A DNA stretch of 64,000 nt, from positions 2,294,001 to 2,358,000 of the forward strand of contig OY782831.1 in NCBI GenBank assembly GCA_963678375.2, in the 5' to 3' direction. Source of the stretch: JAEKNW01 sp963678375 (GTDB lineage Bacteria; Cloacimonadota; Cloacimonadia; Cloacimonadales; JAFGVF01). Under the pieces are notes generated by a model. That model was not told the DNA's origin. It saw nothing but the letters and a program-made list of their open reading frames with translations, and ran no database searches. Position numbers and translations under genes: made by a program. Positions 38,737 to 48,101 of this stretch are shown piece by piece (position 1 is the stretch's first letter; each line of letters opens with the position of its first letter).

Positions 38737-41700
38737 CTATTTTAAGATAATCATTTTTTTAGTCTGAATAGTTTTTCCAGCTTGGATTTTATAAAAGTAG
38801 ACACCAGATGCAACATCTTTTCCCTCATTATCTTTTCCATCCCAAGTGAAATGATGGATTTTCTCTGATTCTGCATATCCTTTGAAAAGTGATTTTACTT
38901 TTCTTCCTTTTATATTATAAATAGATAAATCACAATTATCTGCTTCTTTAAGAGAAAAACTTATTGTGGTTGATGGGTTAAAAGGATTAGGAAAATTCTG
39001 ATATAAACCGTAGCTTTTGGGTATTTCAGGTGAGTCTTCTTCATAAATATCTGGTGTAAATGTTAGGAGAGATGGACCATGTAGTTCACTTTCTCCATTA
39101 AGATTTATAGATTCTAGCCAAAACCAATATTCTCTTGAAAGATCTACAGGATATGGATCGTTAAAAGTATATTCGGTTGATTGGCTAGTAGAACCTGCAC
39201 CTTCTACTAGTTCATAATTAATTATGAATGCATCATTTATATCATCACTTTGACTTCTATAAATATTCCAACCAATATTATTGCTTTCACTTTGGGTAAC
39301 CCAATTAAGGGTTAAAGAATTATTGCTATAAATAGCTGTAAATGATGCTAGAGTTACAGGAAGTGAACTATCATCTCCGAAAGTAAAAGGAAGGTCTCCT
39401 CTAATATCAAAATCTATTCTTTCAAATACTATAGAGCCCCCACTATTCTCTGCTATATTCCAACTTCCACTTTGATAATAGGCTCCATATAGATAGCTGG
39501 TACTAATAGAAATATCTGCTATCCCATTTCCGGTGAGAACAAATCCTGTTGCAGGTATAAAATAACCATTTGAACTTTCTGGAATTGTTTGGTCATCTGC
39601 TAAGTTCAAATCAATTGTTGGATTTACTGTAATTCCTCCACCTAAATCTGTAATTTCTCCTGATGGGAAATCATAAAAACTATACCATTTTAAGTAAGGA
39701 TATCCATCATTGTTTATTCCATCAATTTTCCAAGTATTTGTAAAGTTCCAATCAGCACTGGTAAATGTATTTTCTAGCTTCATATCAGTTGTGGATTTTC
39801 CAGTCTCACCAAGACCTTGGCAGCCGCTCCAATCCATATTAGTTGTTTCTTGGTCCCAGAAATTACCAGAGCCACAGGTTGAGCCACTGTGATCTTCACC
39901 ACTAAAACCTCCTAAATGACTTGTAGCATTTGGAACGTTTACTAAACCAGTTGCATAAGAATTATAGACTTTGTTATCACCATTAGCATAGTATGCTCCT
40001 ACAAAAGCACCAATACCATAACTTGAAGTATTGGTGGAATTTGGCACAAAAACACTTCCTCTAGAATAACAATTATTAATCTCACCTGCTCTGCCACTAT
40101 AGTAAGATATTGCTCCAGCAAATCCGCCAATCCGTCCATTTGATGAATTATTGTTAGTGATGTTTACATTGCTATAGCATTCATTTACTTGGCCTTCATC
40201 AAGCCATCCTACAAAACCACCACAGTTTCTACCTGCTGCTATTATACTTCCACTTGCACTACATTTTTGGATTATACTATTTCCAGATTTCTCACCAATA
40301 AAACCGCCAATTCCACTATTAGTACCACTTGCTACTATGTCTCCGTTGAATGTAGATTCTTCAATAATTCCATTTCCGGACATATAATCATATCCAATCA
40401 CTCCACCAACCCTATATGTTGCTGAAAGAGTTCCAGTGACCTTGCATGAGGAAATATTACTAGTTCCTGCTAGGTAGCCTGCAAGACCACCAACATAAGT
40501 ATCTCCAGTGAAGTCAACATCGTCTATAATCAAATTATCAATTGTGCCATTATTTATGTAGCCAAATAAGCCTATATAATCTTGATTGGGACGATTAATA
40601 ACTAAATTAGATATTACAAAATTATCTCCATTAAAAGTACCTGAGAAAGCAGTAGAACTTGTACCAATAGGAGAAAATCCTGCTCCATTATTCCAACTAG
40701 AAGTAGGACTGGCATCTATATCTGCAGTCAGTATAAAGCTGTCGCCCCATGAAGAATTATTGTTGCAAATCCATAACAAGTGATCCAAAGTTGAAACTTC
40801 TCTTGGATTACCAGTCGGTTCAACCCCTGCAGGTGGAGGATCTGCATTAAGTTGCCATGTCAGATAGGGATAACCGTCATTCTCTGATTGGTCAATAACC
40901 CAGATTGAAGAAGTAAAATCCCAACCAGCATCATCATAAGTACTTTGATTGATCATTTCGGCTGTAGTTTTACCAATACCCCAATCACTTATATTCTGTC
41001 CTGATCTTTGTGTATCCCAAAATGAGTTATTCACAGAATTGCTTATGTAACAAAAACCAACTAATCCACCAGTGTTTGAATTACCTGAAACATATCCTTT
41101 AGAATAGCAATTATTGATGTACTTTGATAGGTCACCAACCAGACCACCTACATAATCATTACCGCTGACACTACTGTGATTGTAGCAGTTAGTAAGATTA
41201 GAACCATGATTGTAGCCTACAATTCCTCCAATATAATCATTGATACCAATTACACTTCCACTGATATAAGCTTGAGAAATATCACCATCATTGCTATAAC
41301 CAACAAATCCACCTACATATTTTTTCCCTTTTATAAAGGCATCTTCTAAACCAAGATTTTCTACAACATTTCCAATAGCATCAGATTTTCCGATAAAACC
41401 TACTTCACATTCCTGCTCCCTGTTAATCCACAGATTGCTAATTATATGTCCTTGGCCATCATAAGAACCTGAAAATTCATAATTGGCATCTCCTGTTCCA
41501 AATGGCAAGAAACCTTTCCCTCCACACCAGAAATTAGTTGCTGAAGCATTAATATTGCAAGATTGAATGTAATGATTACCCCAGCGTTCTGTTTTTTGTG
41601 ATATCCAATATAAATCAGCAAGATCATCAACAATATATGGTATAGCTTCTGAACCTGAACCTTCTGGTAAAGTACCATAATGCTGGTAGCCTTCCCAGGA

Positions 41701-43770
41701 AAGAAATGGATAACCACGATTCACAAGTGGATTTATTCCCCAAATATCTAGTGTTCCGTTTTCGCTTTCACCCATAAAATCCCAATCATGTTGATAGGAG
41801 TACTCAGCTCTATACTGATATTCCATTTGCATTTCCATAGTTGTTAATCCAGTACTCGAGCCTCCATCAGAAGTTTGACCAGATGTAAAGATGTCATAAT
41901 AACATGCTGTAGTAGAATATGTACTGTGCCCAGTAAGGCCACCTTTATGGGCATAAGCAGTTGTGCAATTTACTTGCCCTGCATTGTAGCAATTTGTAGC
42001 ACTACCATATCCAAGGAGTCCACCAACATAATCATGCCCTGTAACATGTCCTGTATTGTAACTATTATTAGCAAAACCATAACCAATAAGTCCACCAACA
42101 TTCTCATAACCGTTTACTTGACCTGTGTTATAGCAATATTCAGTAATATTATTACTAACTCCGATGAGTCCTCCAATATATTGTGCTGTTCCTGTAACAT
42201 TTCCTGTATTGAAGCAATATTGTACAAGGCCTTCGTTCAAGCCTATCAAACCTCCTACAGTACCATGGCCATCAAGAGTGGCTTCATTGTAACAGTGGCT
42301 AACTTCTGAAGAAGAAGCATTATAGCCTATCAATCCACCAATAGATGCCCCTTGGAGGGTTCCACTACTGTGACAACCTTGAATAAGGGTTGAAGTTATT
42401 TTGCCTGCTAAAGCACCTATATAAGCATTACCGTTAATATTTACATCACTCATGCTTAGATTTTCAATAGTCGCTCCATCTGTAGCACCAAATAGACCTC
42501 TATAATTTTCTTCAGCTCTGTCGATAGTTAAATTACTGATTTTATGATTGTTACCTTCATAATGTCCAGCAAAACCTGTATTTTCGTTTCCTATAGGAAA
42601 AAAACCAGCATTATCATACCAGCTTGCTGCTAATATTGCATTAATATCATTGTTCTGCTCATAATACTTATTCCATTCTTGAGAATTTTGAGATAACCAG
42701 AACAAATTAGCTAGAGAGGATATTTGATAAGGACTTGCTTCTGTTCCACTTCCTGTAGGTGTGATGGCATAATGCTCATAAGCTTGCCAGGTTAAGAAAG
42801 GGAATCCACCGTTTTCGATGGGACTAATTCCCCAGGTATTCTCAGTCCCATTGCTACTTTCTTCCATAAAATCCCAATTATCATAAATTCCTTGCAATTG
42901 CATTTCCAGACTAGTTTTTCCTTGACCACCAACAGGTTGTGTTGTCTGTCCTGTAGTATCAGTATTCCAGTAAGAATCTGTTATCTGACCACTCGCAAGG
43001 AGGTTCCCAGCCAATGCATTAACATAGTTACTCGTCCTACCAAGGATATATCCATTGTTGTAACATTTAATTATAGTTGAACTAGAACAGTTACCACCAC
43101 AGATACCTCCGACACTTGCATTACCAAAAATACTAGCAAGACTGTAAGAATTTGCTATTATAGAATAATAATCTGATTTACCAACTAGTCCTCCTACAAA
43201 ATCATAGAAGCCTGCATTAATCTGACCTGAGACATAGCATTGAGCTACTCTTGATTGATATATTAGACCCACAAGGGCACCTGCATATTGTAAATCTTCG
43301 GCGTGTAGCGCAAGGTCAAGATGAACATTTACTAGACCTAATTTTTCAACATTCGCAGTGTATAAGACTCCGAACATTCCCTGATAATTAGTCAAATCGG
43401 AAATGTATAAATTACTTATTGTATGCCCATTACCATTATATGAACCGGTGAAATGTGTTGATATATTTCCTATTGGATTGAAACCAAAAGCATCATCAGT
43501 ATCACCAACTGTTCCATCACCATTCCAGTCAACTAAACTTTCATCTTCATTAAAACTGAGGTTAGAGGTCTGGATAAAGTGTTTATCCCAATTACTAGAA
43601 GTTTGTGAAAGCCAAATAAGATTTTCTATTGATGAAATGAAGTAGGGGTTGTTTTCAGAACCATCACTACTTGTATAATTAGATGGGGGAGTAGATGTTT
43701 GTGCTATTAATATTGAATTAAAAGATAAAACAATAACAAAAAATATAATAAACAATTCTTTTCTTCTCAT
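38737..43770 (-). CDS. Secreted GLUG-repeat surface protein with C-terminal sorting domain
   Basis: 1677 residues from ATG 43770; the upstream ATG at 43794 is rejected because AAAGGAGAGG lies directly before the second one. A signal peptide follows (RRKELFIIFFVIVLSF...). Four large modules each begin with a short NPYxISSLxxLxWLSQ-like segment and an xFxPIG..F.G.Y.G..H.ISNL stretch, and continue with many GLUG-type steps (GGLVGY, CYNxGxVxG). They end at about residue 1360. A domain with a DQTIPESSNGYFIPATG stretch and a fibronectin-III-like domain follow (about 1370-1585). The C-terminal sorting domain has NFPNPFNPSTTISFSLK and terminal KMIILK. GLUG repeats form beta-solenoids in adhesins and in some proteases; here no catalytic domain is seen, so a structural or adhesive role is the best inference. 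Confidence 0.85.
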   Translation of the reverse strand: MRRKELFIIFFVIVLSFNSILIAQTSTPPSNYTSSDGSENNPYFISSIENLIWLSQTSSNWDKHFIQTSNLSFNEDESLVDWNGDGTVGDTDDAFGFNPIGNISTHFTGSYNGNGHTISNLYISDLTNYQGMFGVLYTANVEKLGLVNVHLDLALHAEDLQYAGALVGLIYQSRVAQCYVSGQINAGFYDFVGGLVGKSDYYSIIANSYSLASIFGNASVGGICGGNCSSSTIIKCYNNGYILGRTSNYVNALAGNLLASGQITDSYWNTDTTGQTTQPVGGQGKTSLEMQLQGIYDNWDFMEESSNGTENTWGISPIENGGFPFLTWQAYEHYAITPTGSGTEASPYQISSLANLFWLSQNSQEWNKYYEQNNDINAILAASWYDNAGFFPIGNENTGFAGHYEGNNHKISNLTIDRAEENYRGLFGATDGATIENLSMSDVNINGNAYIGALAGKITSTLIQGCHSSGTLQGASIGGLIGYNASSSEVSHCYNEATLDGHGTVGGLIGLNEGLVQYCFNTGNVTGTAQYIGGLIGVSNNITEYCYNTGQVNGYENVGGLIGYGFANNSYNTGHVTGHDYVGGLLGYGSATNCYNAGQVNCTTAYAHKGGLTGHSTYSTTACYYDIFTSGQTSDGGSSTGLTTMEMQMEYQYRAEYSYQHDWDFMGESENGTLDIWGINPLVNRGYPFLSWEGYQHYGTLPEGSGSEAIPYIVDDLADLYWISQKTERWGNHYIQSCNINASATNFWCGGKGFLPFGTGDANYEFSGSYDGQGHIISNLWINREQECEVGFIGKSDAIGNVVENLGLEDAFIKGKKYVGGFVGYSNDGDISQAYISGSVIGINDYIGGIVGYNHGSNLTNCYNHSSVSGNDYVGGLVGDLSKYINNCYSKGYVSGNSNTGGLVGFCYISNSVNNSFWDTQRSGQNISDWGIGKTTAEMINQSTYDDAGWDFTSSIWVIDQSENDGYPYLTWQLNADPPPAGVEPTGNPREVSTLDHLLWICNNNSSWGDSFILTADIDASPTSSWNNGAGFSPIGTSSTAFSGTFNGDNFVISNLVINRPNQDYIGLFGYINNGTIDNLIIDDVDFTGDTYVGGLAGYLAGTSNISSCKVTGTLSATYRVGGVIGYDYMSGNGIIEESTFNGDIVASGTNSGIGGFIGEKSGNSIIQKCSASGSIIAAGRNCGGFVGWLDEGQVNECYSNVNITNNNSSNGRIGGFAGAISYYSGRAGEINNCYSRGSVFVPNSTNTSSYGIGAFVGAYYANGDNKVYNSYATGLVNVPNATSHLGGFSGEDHSGSTCGSGNFWDQETTNMDWSGCQGLGETGKSTTDMKLENTFTSADWNFTNTWKIDGINNDGYPYLKWYSFYDFPSGEITDLGGGITVNPTIDLNLADDQTIPESSNGYFIPATGFVLTGNGIADISISTSYLYGAYYQSGSWNIAENSGGSIVFERIDFDIRGDLPFTFGDDSSLPVTLASFTAIYSNNSLTLNWVTQSESNNIGWNIYRSQSDDINDAFIINYELVEGAGSTSQSTEYTFNDPYPVDLSREYWFWLESINLNGESELHGPSLLTFTPDIYEEDSPEIPKSYGLYQNFPNPFNPSTTISFSLKEADNCDLSIYNIKGRKVKSLFKGYAESEKIHHFTWDGKDNEGKDVASGVYFYKIQAGKTIQTKKMIILK

Positions 43771-43772
43771 AT

Positions 43773-43782
43773 CCTCTCCTTT
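43773..43782 (-). promoter_or_regulatory. RBS that sets the GLUG protein start
   Basis: AAAGGAGAGG on the minus strand, with AGGAG 5 nt before ATG 43770. The signal peptide then starts with MRRKELF, a normal n-region. Confidence 0.75.
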
Positions 43783-43968
43783 GAAATGTTTCATGCCTAA
43801 TTATATGCAATGATTAGATATCTGTCAAGTCATAATTTGGGTTTAAACTCATTTCTGTATTGAAATAAGATTAAGAGTATGGGATTTTATTTAAATTATA
43901 AAGAGGTATTTTATTGCATAATGTGATGATTTAGCTGGGACATTGTAATGTTAATACATAATATTACA

Positions 43969-43993
43969 ATAAAAAAGCCGACTTTCGTCGGCT
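43969..43993 (-). terminator. Terminator of the tRNA operon
   Basis: On the minus strand AGCCGAC-GAAA-GTCGGCT is followed by TTTTTATTG. It begins 6 nt after the last tRNA gene and is a textbook intrinsic terminator with a GNRA loop. Confidence 0.9.
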
Positions 43994-43998
43994 AAATA

Positions 43999-44073
43999 TG
44001 GAGCGGGAAATGGGGTTCGAACCCACGACCCCAACGTTGGCAACGTTGTGCTCTACCACTGAGCTACTCCCGC
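43999..44073 (-). tRNA. tRNA-Gly (GCC), copy 3 in transcription order
   Basis: 75 nt with encoded CCA. Acceptor stem GCGGGAG/TTCCCGC, D-arm GCTC/GAGC, anticodon stem CAACG/CGTTG with loop TTGCCAA (anticodon GCC), T-loop TTCGAAC. Mature sequence identical to the copies at 44241 and 44550. Confidence 0.97.
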
Positions 44074-44083
44074 TTAAAATATA

Positions 44084-44170
44084 TGGTACCAGAGACCGGA
44101 CTTGAACCGGTACGGTATTGCTACCGAGGGATTTTAAGTCCCTTGTGTCTACCATTTCCACCACTCCGGC
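44084..44170 (-). tRNA. tRNA-Leu (UAA), copy 2 in transcription order
   Basis: 87 nt with encoded CCA and a long variable arm (CGGTAGCAATACCG), as for class II tRNAs. Anticodon loop CTTAAAA gives UAA. Identical in sequence to the copy at 44327. Confidence 0.97.
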
Positions 44171-44240
44171 TTAATTATTACTTAAATATTAAGTAATGGA
44201 TAACTAAAAAAACATGGAAGATTATGAATTAAATTAAGTA

Positions 44241-44315
44241 TGGAGCGGGAAATGGGGTTCGAACCCACGACCCCAACGTTGGCAACGTTGTGCTCTACCA
44301 CTGAGCTACTCCCGC
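44241..44315 (-). tRNA. tRNA-Gly (GCC), copy 2 in transcription order
   Basis: 75 nt with encoded CCA, anticodon loop TTGCCAA. Followed after 70 nt by the next Leu gene in transcription direction; part of the duplicated Leu-Gly unit. Confidence 0.97.
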
Positions 44316-44326
44316 TCGAAAATATA

Positions 44327-44413
44327 TGGTACCAGAGACCGGACTTGAACCGGTACGGTATTGCTACCGAGGGATTTTAAGTCCCTTGTGTCTACCATTT
44401 CCACCACTCCGGC
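44327..44413 (-). tRNA. tRNA-Leu (UAA), copy 1 in transcription order
   Basis: 87 nt with encoded CCA, long variable arm and anticodon loop CTTAAAA. It is separated from the next Gly gene by 11 nt. Confidence 0.97.
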
Positions 44414-44432
44414 ATATAATATTCTAAAAAAA

Positions 44433-44506
44433 TGGAGGCGACACCCAGATTCGAACTGGGGGTGGAGATTTTGCAGACCTCTGCCTTACCACTTGGCGAT
44501 GTCGCC
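44433..44506 (-). tRNA. tRNA-Cys (GCA)
   Basis: 74 nt with encoded CCA. Acceptor GGCGACA/TGTCGCC, anticodon stem GAGGT/ATCTC with loop CTGCAAA (anticodon GCA), T-loop TTCGAAT. The only single-copy tRNA of the cluster. Confidence 0.96.
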
Positions 44507-44549
44507 TTAATTTAATTCATAATTCACACTATTAACTGTTTAATGATAA

Positions 44550-44624
44550 TGGAGCGGGAAATGGGGTTCGAACCCACGACCCCAACGTTGGCAACGTTGT
44601 GCTCTACCACTGAGCTACTCCCGC
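44550..44624 (-). tRNA. tRNA-Gly (GCC), copy 1, first gene of the operon
   Basis: 75 nt with encoded CCA, anticodon loop TTGCCAA. Its 5' end lies about 18 nt after a strong candidate promoter. Confidence 0.97.
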
Positions 44625-44641
44625 TCGACCATGTGAAAAGA

Positions 44642-44670
44642 TAAATATTATCGACTGCAATTCTTGTCAA
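44642..44670 (-). promoter_or_regulatory. Promoter of the tRNA operon
   Basis: On the minus strand TTGACA (44670-44665) and TATTTA (44647-44642) are separated by exactly 17 nt; the predicted start of transcription is a few nt before the first tRNA (44624). Confidence 0.65.
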
Positions 44671-44921
44671 TATCTTTTTTGAAAAAATATTAATAAAATT
44701 TTTGCTTATTAGTAGGCATTTATTAAACAATCAATAAGTTAGTTATCAAGTTTTAATCCAAATAAATTTTCGATTAGCTTTTAGAGAGCTATTTCTTTTT
44801 AATGCTAGTTGGAACTTTCACTAAATAAAAGTGAAAGAAGTTAAAAAAAAGATTGACTAAAAAATGAATATAGTTCAGTTTTGATAGAAATGTTAAAATA
44901 AAATAATTTAATGGAGTTTTT

Positions 44922-46241
44922 ATGAAAAAAAGTTTAATTACACTTGTCTTTTTATCGATGATGTTAGTCGTGTTTGCTAATGGAATTTCTTTGAATAGTA
45001 TGGGTGCAAAAGCTGGAGCTATGGGTGGAGCTTTTGTAGGTCAAGCAGATGATGCAAGTGCGGTTTTTTGGAATCCAGCTGGTTTAATTGGTCAAAGAGC
45101 CTCTTTTACAGGCTCAATGGTTGATGTATCATTATTCCCTACATATAAAAACGATACCTATGGTATAGATGCAGAAGCTGACAATGTTCGCTTTATATCT
45201 CCTCATATTTTCGCTAATTATTCAAAAGACAAATTTGCTTGGGGTTTTGGTTTTTATGTACCTCATGCTTTAGGTGTCGAATGGGATGGTAAAGATTTTC
45301 TTGCTCTCAATGGACCACAGACTTTTGAAGCAGCTCCTGGATTAGTATTGAACAATAATTCTTATGGTAAAGAGTTTGATTGGAAATCTCAAATATCAAT
45401 GATTACAGTTAGCTCATCTGCTGCTTATCAAGTAACTGATAAATTCAATGTAGGAATATCTGTCAATATTCATCATGGTTCAATGGAGCTAAAAAGAGGT
45501 GAAAATAGAGTAAATAATTTTACAAATGCTATGGAGGCAGACACCCAAGGGATGTTAGATACTCAATATAGTGAAGAAGTCACTGGTTCTGGAACTAGTT
45601 TTTCATTTGGTCTTAAATATAGTCCAGTTGAAAGATTTTCTTTAGGAATTTCTTACAGATCTCCTTCTATAGTAGCTTTTTCCGGTGATGCCGAGTTTAC
45701 TCAAATGCCATATGTAGATAATGAAGGGAACTTAGGAGAAACTTCACATGAATTATATGTGAAAAGAGATTTCGAAATTCCTTTCTGGATAGGTTTAGGT
45801 ACATCTTGGAGGGCTAGTGATAAATGGACTTTTAATCTTGATGGTCAGATGACCCGTTGGTCAACTTATGATAAATTAGTGTCTGAAATCGTGATGGAAG
45901 AGGGAGTAGAGAATGTTATAACTCACATGGAATGGGAAGATGCTATTCAGGTTAGATTTGGAAGTGAATATCAGGCTACTGATTGTTTAGCCCTTAGAGC
46001 AGGTTACTTCTATGACCCAGCACCTGCTCCTGATAAGACAGTAAATGTTCTTTTCCCTTCATCAACAAATCATAATGCTACTTTAGGTGGTGGCTATACT
46101 CTAAGTAATTTTACTATTGATCTTGCTTTAGAATATTATTTTGGTCAAGAGAGAGATGTAGAAGCAGAAGCCCACAATATGCCTGGAAAACATCAAATGG
46201 ATATATTTGCTTATATTCTAGGGCTAACATATACTTTCTAG
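44922..46241 (+). CDS. OmpP1/FadL-family outer membrane protein
   Basis: 439 residues with signal peptide (MKKSLITLVFLSMMLVVFA) and the FadL start after it: NGISLNSMGAKAGAMGGAFVG followed by ADDASAVFWNPAGL, the typical N-terminal hatch motif. The rest alternates as beta-strands of a barrel and ends in Phe (LGLTYTF), as expected for outer-membrane insertion. The family takes up long-chain fatty acids or other hydrophobic compounds. RBS TGGAG precedes the ATG. It is a single gene closed by a terminator. Substrate unknown. Confidence 0.92.
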   Translation: MKKSLITLVFLSMMLVVFANGISLNSMGAKAGAMGGAFVGQADDASAVFWNPAGLIGQRASFTGSMVDVSLFPTYKNDTYGIDAEADNVRFISPHIFANYSKDKFAWGFGFYVPHALGVEWDGKDFLALNGPQTFEAAPGLVLNNNSYGKEFDWKSQISMITVSSSAAYQVTDKFNVGISVNIHHGSMELKRGENRVNNFTNAMEADTQGMLDTQYSEEVTGSGTSFSFGLKYSPVERFSLGISYRSPSIVAFSGDAEFTQMPYVDNEGNLGETSHELYVKRDFEIPFWIGLGTSWRASDKWTFNLDGQMTRWSTYDKLVSEIVMEEGVENVITHMEWEDAIQVRFGSEYQATDCLALRAGYFYDPAPAPDKTVNVLFPSSTNHNATLGGGYTLSNFTIDLALEYYFGQERDVEAEAHNMPGKHQMDIFAYILGLTYTF

Positions 46242-46266
46242 AAGTATTAATTACTAATGATTTAAA

Positions 46267-46295
46267 GGCCTGCTTTCCGCAGGTCTTTTCTTCTA
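46267..46295 (+). terminator. Terminator after the FadL-type gene
   Basis: GGCCTGC / GCAGGTC stem (one G-U) with a 5-nt loop, followed by TTTTCTTCT, 26 nt after the stop codon. Confidence 0.85.
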
Positions 46296-46389
46296 TGAAA
46301 AAGTTAATCCTAGCTTGAGGTCTAGTGGTTACAATAAAATACTTGACTAATCTATTACAATTAAAAAAATCACATTAATGGGGTAATTA

Positions 46390-46806
46390 ATGTTAGAAAT
46401 TGATAATCAGAGCAGTACCTATATTGATACTGACAGACTTGTATACGTCTATAACTCTTTATTAGCAGAAGAAAATAGAGAAGAAAAAGATGTTTCACTT
46501 CTTTTAGTAGATGATGGGAAAAGTAGGTACTATAATAAGAAATTTCGAGGAAAAGATTGCGAAACTGATGTGATTTCATTCTCTTCTGATTTAGCATTTT
46601 TACCAATTTATGGTGAGATAATAATTGACCTTTCAGTTGCAAATCAACAGAAAGGCAAGAATAGTTTGGAACATGAAATAGTAGTATTGTTTATCCATGG
46701 CATGCTACATTTATTAGGCTATGATCATTTGACCAAAAAAGATAAACTGATCATGGATGAAAAAGAAAATCAATATATTAATTTATTTAAAAAGGAGATA
46801 CTGTAA
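46390..46806 (+). CDS. ybeY: Endoribonuclease YbeY (16S rRNA maturation)
   Basis: 138 residues, usual length. The zinc motif HGMLHLLGYDH (about 102-112) preceded by LEHEIVVLFI is diagnostic, and the family core TDVISFSSD is present near residue 60. It acts in 16S rRNA 3'-end processing and ribosome quality control. A purine-rich GGGG lies before the ATG. It is the first gene of a close-packed run; ybeY followed by a CorC/HlyC-type gene is a conserved pair in many bacteria, here without phoH. Confidence 0.94.
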   Translation: MLEIDNQSSTYIDTDRLVYVYNSLLAEENREEKDVSLLLVDDGKSRYYNKKFRGKDCETDVISFSSDLAFLPIYGEIIIDLSVANQQKGKNSLEHEIVVLFIHGMLHLLGYDHLTKKDKLIMDEKENQYINLFKKEIL

Positions 46807-46808
46807 TA

Positions 46809-48101
46809 GTGGACGACTCGCTTCCATATCTGACATTGTTGTTGTTGTTAGTGTTATCCGCGTTTTTTTCTGGTTCAGAGACTGCATTTTTTTCTATAAA
46901 CAAATTGCAGATTAAGAAATTAGAGAGTAATAAAGACAAAAGTTCTAAAAGAATCTTGAGATTAATCAAGAATCCAACTTATTTATTGATTATAATACTA
47001 CTAAGTAATACTTTAGTTAATATTGCTGTCTCATCAATATCCACAATCTTGGCGATCGAGCTTAATAAGACATATCATTGGTTTGCTAATAATACAAGCC
47101 CTGTTTTAATTGCTATTCAAATCGCAATTACCACTGTTGCTCTTCTTACAATGGGAGAGATTATTCCTAAACTATTTGCTTTTGGAAATAGTGAAAAATT
47201 TGCAGGAGTAGCTAGTGTAATATTACTTCCATTAAGCTATATTCTTTATCCAGTTTTAAAGCCTATTGAACTTATTATAACCTTAGTGTCCAAAAAGAAT
47301 GTTATGTCGAGCAATGATAACCTAAATATTACTTCCGAGGACTTTAAAAATCTCATCAAATCGGAATCTGCTGACCATCCTTTAGAAGATAATGAAAAAG
47401 AAATAATTGCAGGTATCTTTAGATTTTCAAGCACAGAAGTAAGAGAAATTATTATGCCTCGTGTAGATATAGTAGCTGTTGAAGAAGAGGAATCCATTGA
47501 AGAACTCAAAGACAAAATTAGAGATTTTGGATATTCAAGAATTCCTGTATACAGTGAAACAATAGATAATATCACTGGGATAATTAATGTTAAAGACTTA
47601 ATTTTAAGTAACGGTTATAACAGTATTAAAGAACTCAAAAGACCAGCATTTTTTGTTACTGAAAACACAAAAATTCAGATTCTTTTTAATCATTTTCAAG
47701 CTAATAAGATGCAAATAGCTATAGTTGTTGATGAATATGGTGGAACGGCTGGATTGGTTACTTTAGAAGATATCTTAGAAGAATTAGTTGGAGATATTCT
47801 TGATGAGTATGATGCTGATGAACCTAAAGAAATAGATGAAATTTCTGATAACTTATTTATGCTTTCAGGCAAGTTAAGTATATCTGAGATTAATGAAAAA
47901 TTCTCTTTAGACATTGATTCAGAAGAGTATGATAATCTTGCTGATTACCTTTTATCAGAACTCAATCACATTCCGATTGAAGGTGAGACATATGTGATAG
48001 AGAATTTAGCAAAATTTACCATAACTTCAATTAATGGTCAAAGAATAGAATTTGTAAAATTAGAAATATTAAGCGAAGATGAGAATGATGAAAAGAATTA
48101 A
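46809..48101 (+). CDS. CNNM/CorC-HlyC family CBS-domain transporter
   Basis: 430 residues, GTG start 2 nt after ybeY. The N-terminal CNNM (DUF21) domain has about four hydrophobic helices and the SAFFSGSETAFFSINKLQI signature (about 17-35) and NTLVNIAVSS. Two CBS domains (about 205-325) follow with MPRVDIVAVEEE and YGGTAGLVTLEDILEELVGDI. The C-terminal CorC/HlyC domain (about 345-425) follows with DNLADYLLSEL and IPIEGETY. Members are linked to Mg2+/Co2+ efflux or membrane homeostasis; 'hemolysin' is a historic name. Confidence 0.92.
   Translation: MDDSLPYLTLLLLLVLSAFFSGSETAFFSINKLQIKKLESNKDKSSKRILRLIKNPTYLLIIILLSNTLVNIAVSSISTILAIELNKTYHWFANNTSPVLIAIQIAITTVALLTMGEIIPKLFAFGNSEKFAGVASVILLPLSYILYPVLKPIELIITLVSKKNVMSSNDNLNITSEDFKNLIKSESADHPLEDNEKEIIAGIFRFSSTEVREIIMPRVDIVAVEEEESIEELKDKIRDFGYSRIPVYSETIDNITGIINVKDLILSNGYNSIKELKRPAFFVTENTKIQILFNHFQANKMQIAIVVDEYGGTAGLVTLEDILEELVGDILDEYDADEPKEIDEISDNLFMLSGKLSISEINEKFSLDIDSEEYDNLADYLLSELNHIPIEGETYVIENLAKFTITSINGQRIEFVKLEILSEDENDEKN

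Larger units (their letters stand above)
43999..44413 (-). repeat. Tandem duplication of a tRNA Leu-Gly unit
   Basis: The unit Leu(44327-44413)-Gly(44241-44315) is repeated as Leu(44084-44170)-Gly(43999-44073). Gene sequences are identical between units and the internal spacers are of similar size (10-11 nt, sharing AAAATATA). Confidence 0.85.

Noticed and set aside
41875..42309. 144-codon plus-strand frame within the GLUG gene
   Set aside because: It is the antisense reading of repetitive GLUG codons; the opposite strand encodes a clear domain protein.
43964..44164. Minus-strand open frame over the tRNA genes
   Set aside because: It is translated tRNA sequence (Leu and Gly genes), a common false protein.
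44524..44730. Second minus-strand frame over tRNA-Gly and its promoter
   Set aside because: It covers the tRNA-Gly gene and the operon promoter, and there is no RBS.
44813..44837. CTTTCAC/GTGAAAG hairpin upstream of the FadL-type gene
   Set aside because: Stem of 7 with no U-tract and no known operator resemblance; not enough to call a regulatory element.
46370..46642. 90-codon minus-strand frame over ybeY
   Set aside because: The plus strand encodes a confident YbeY with its metal motif; the antisense frame has no features.
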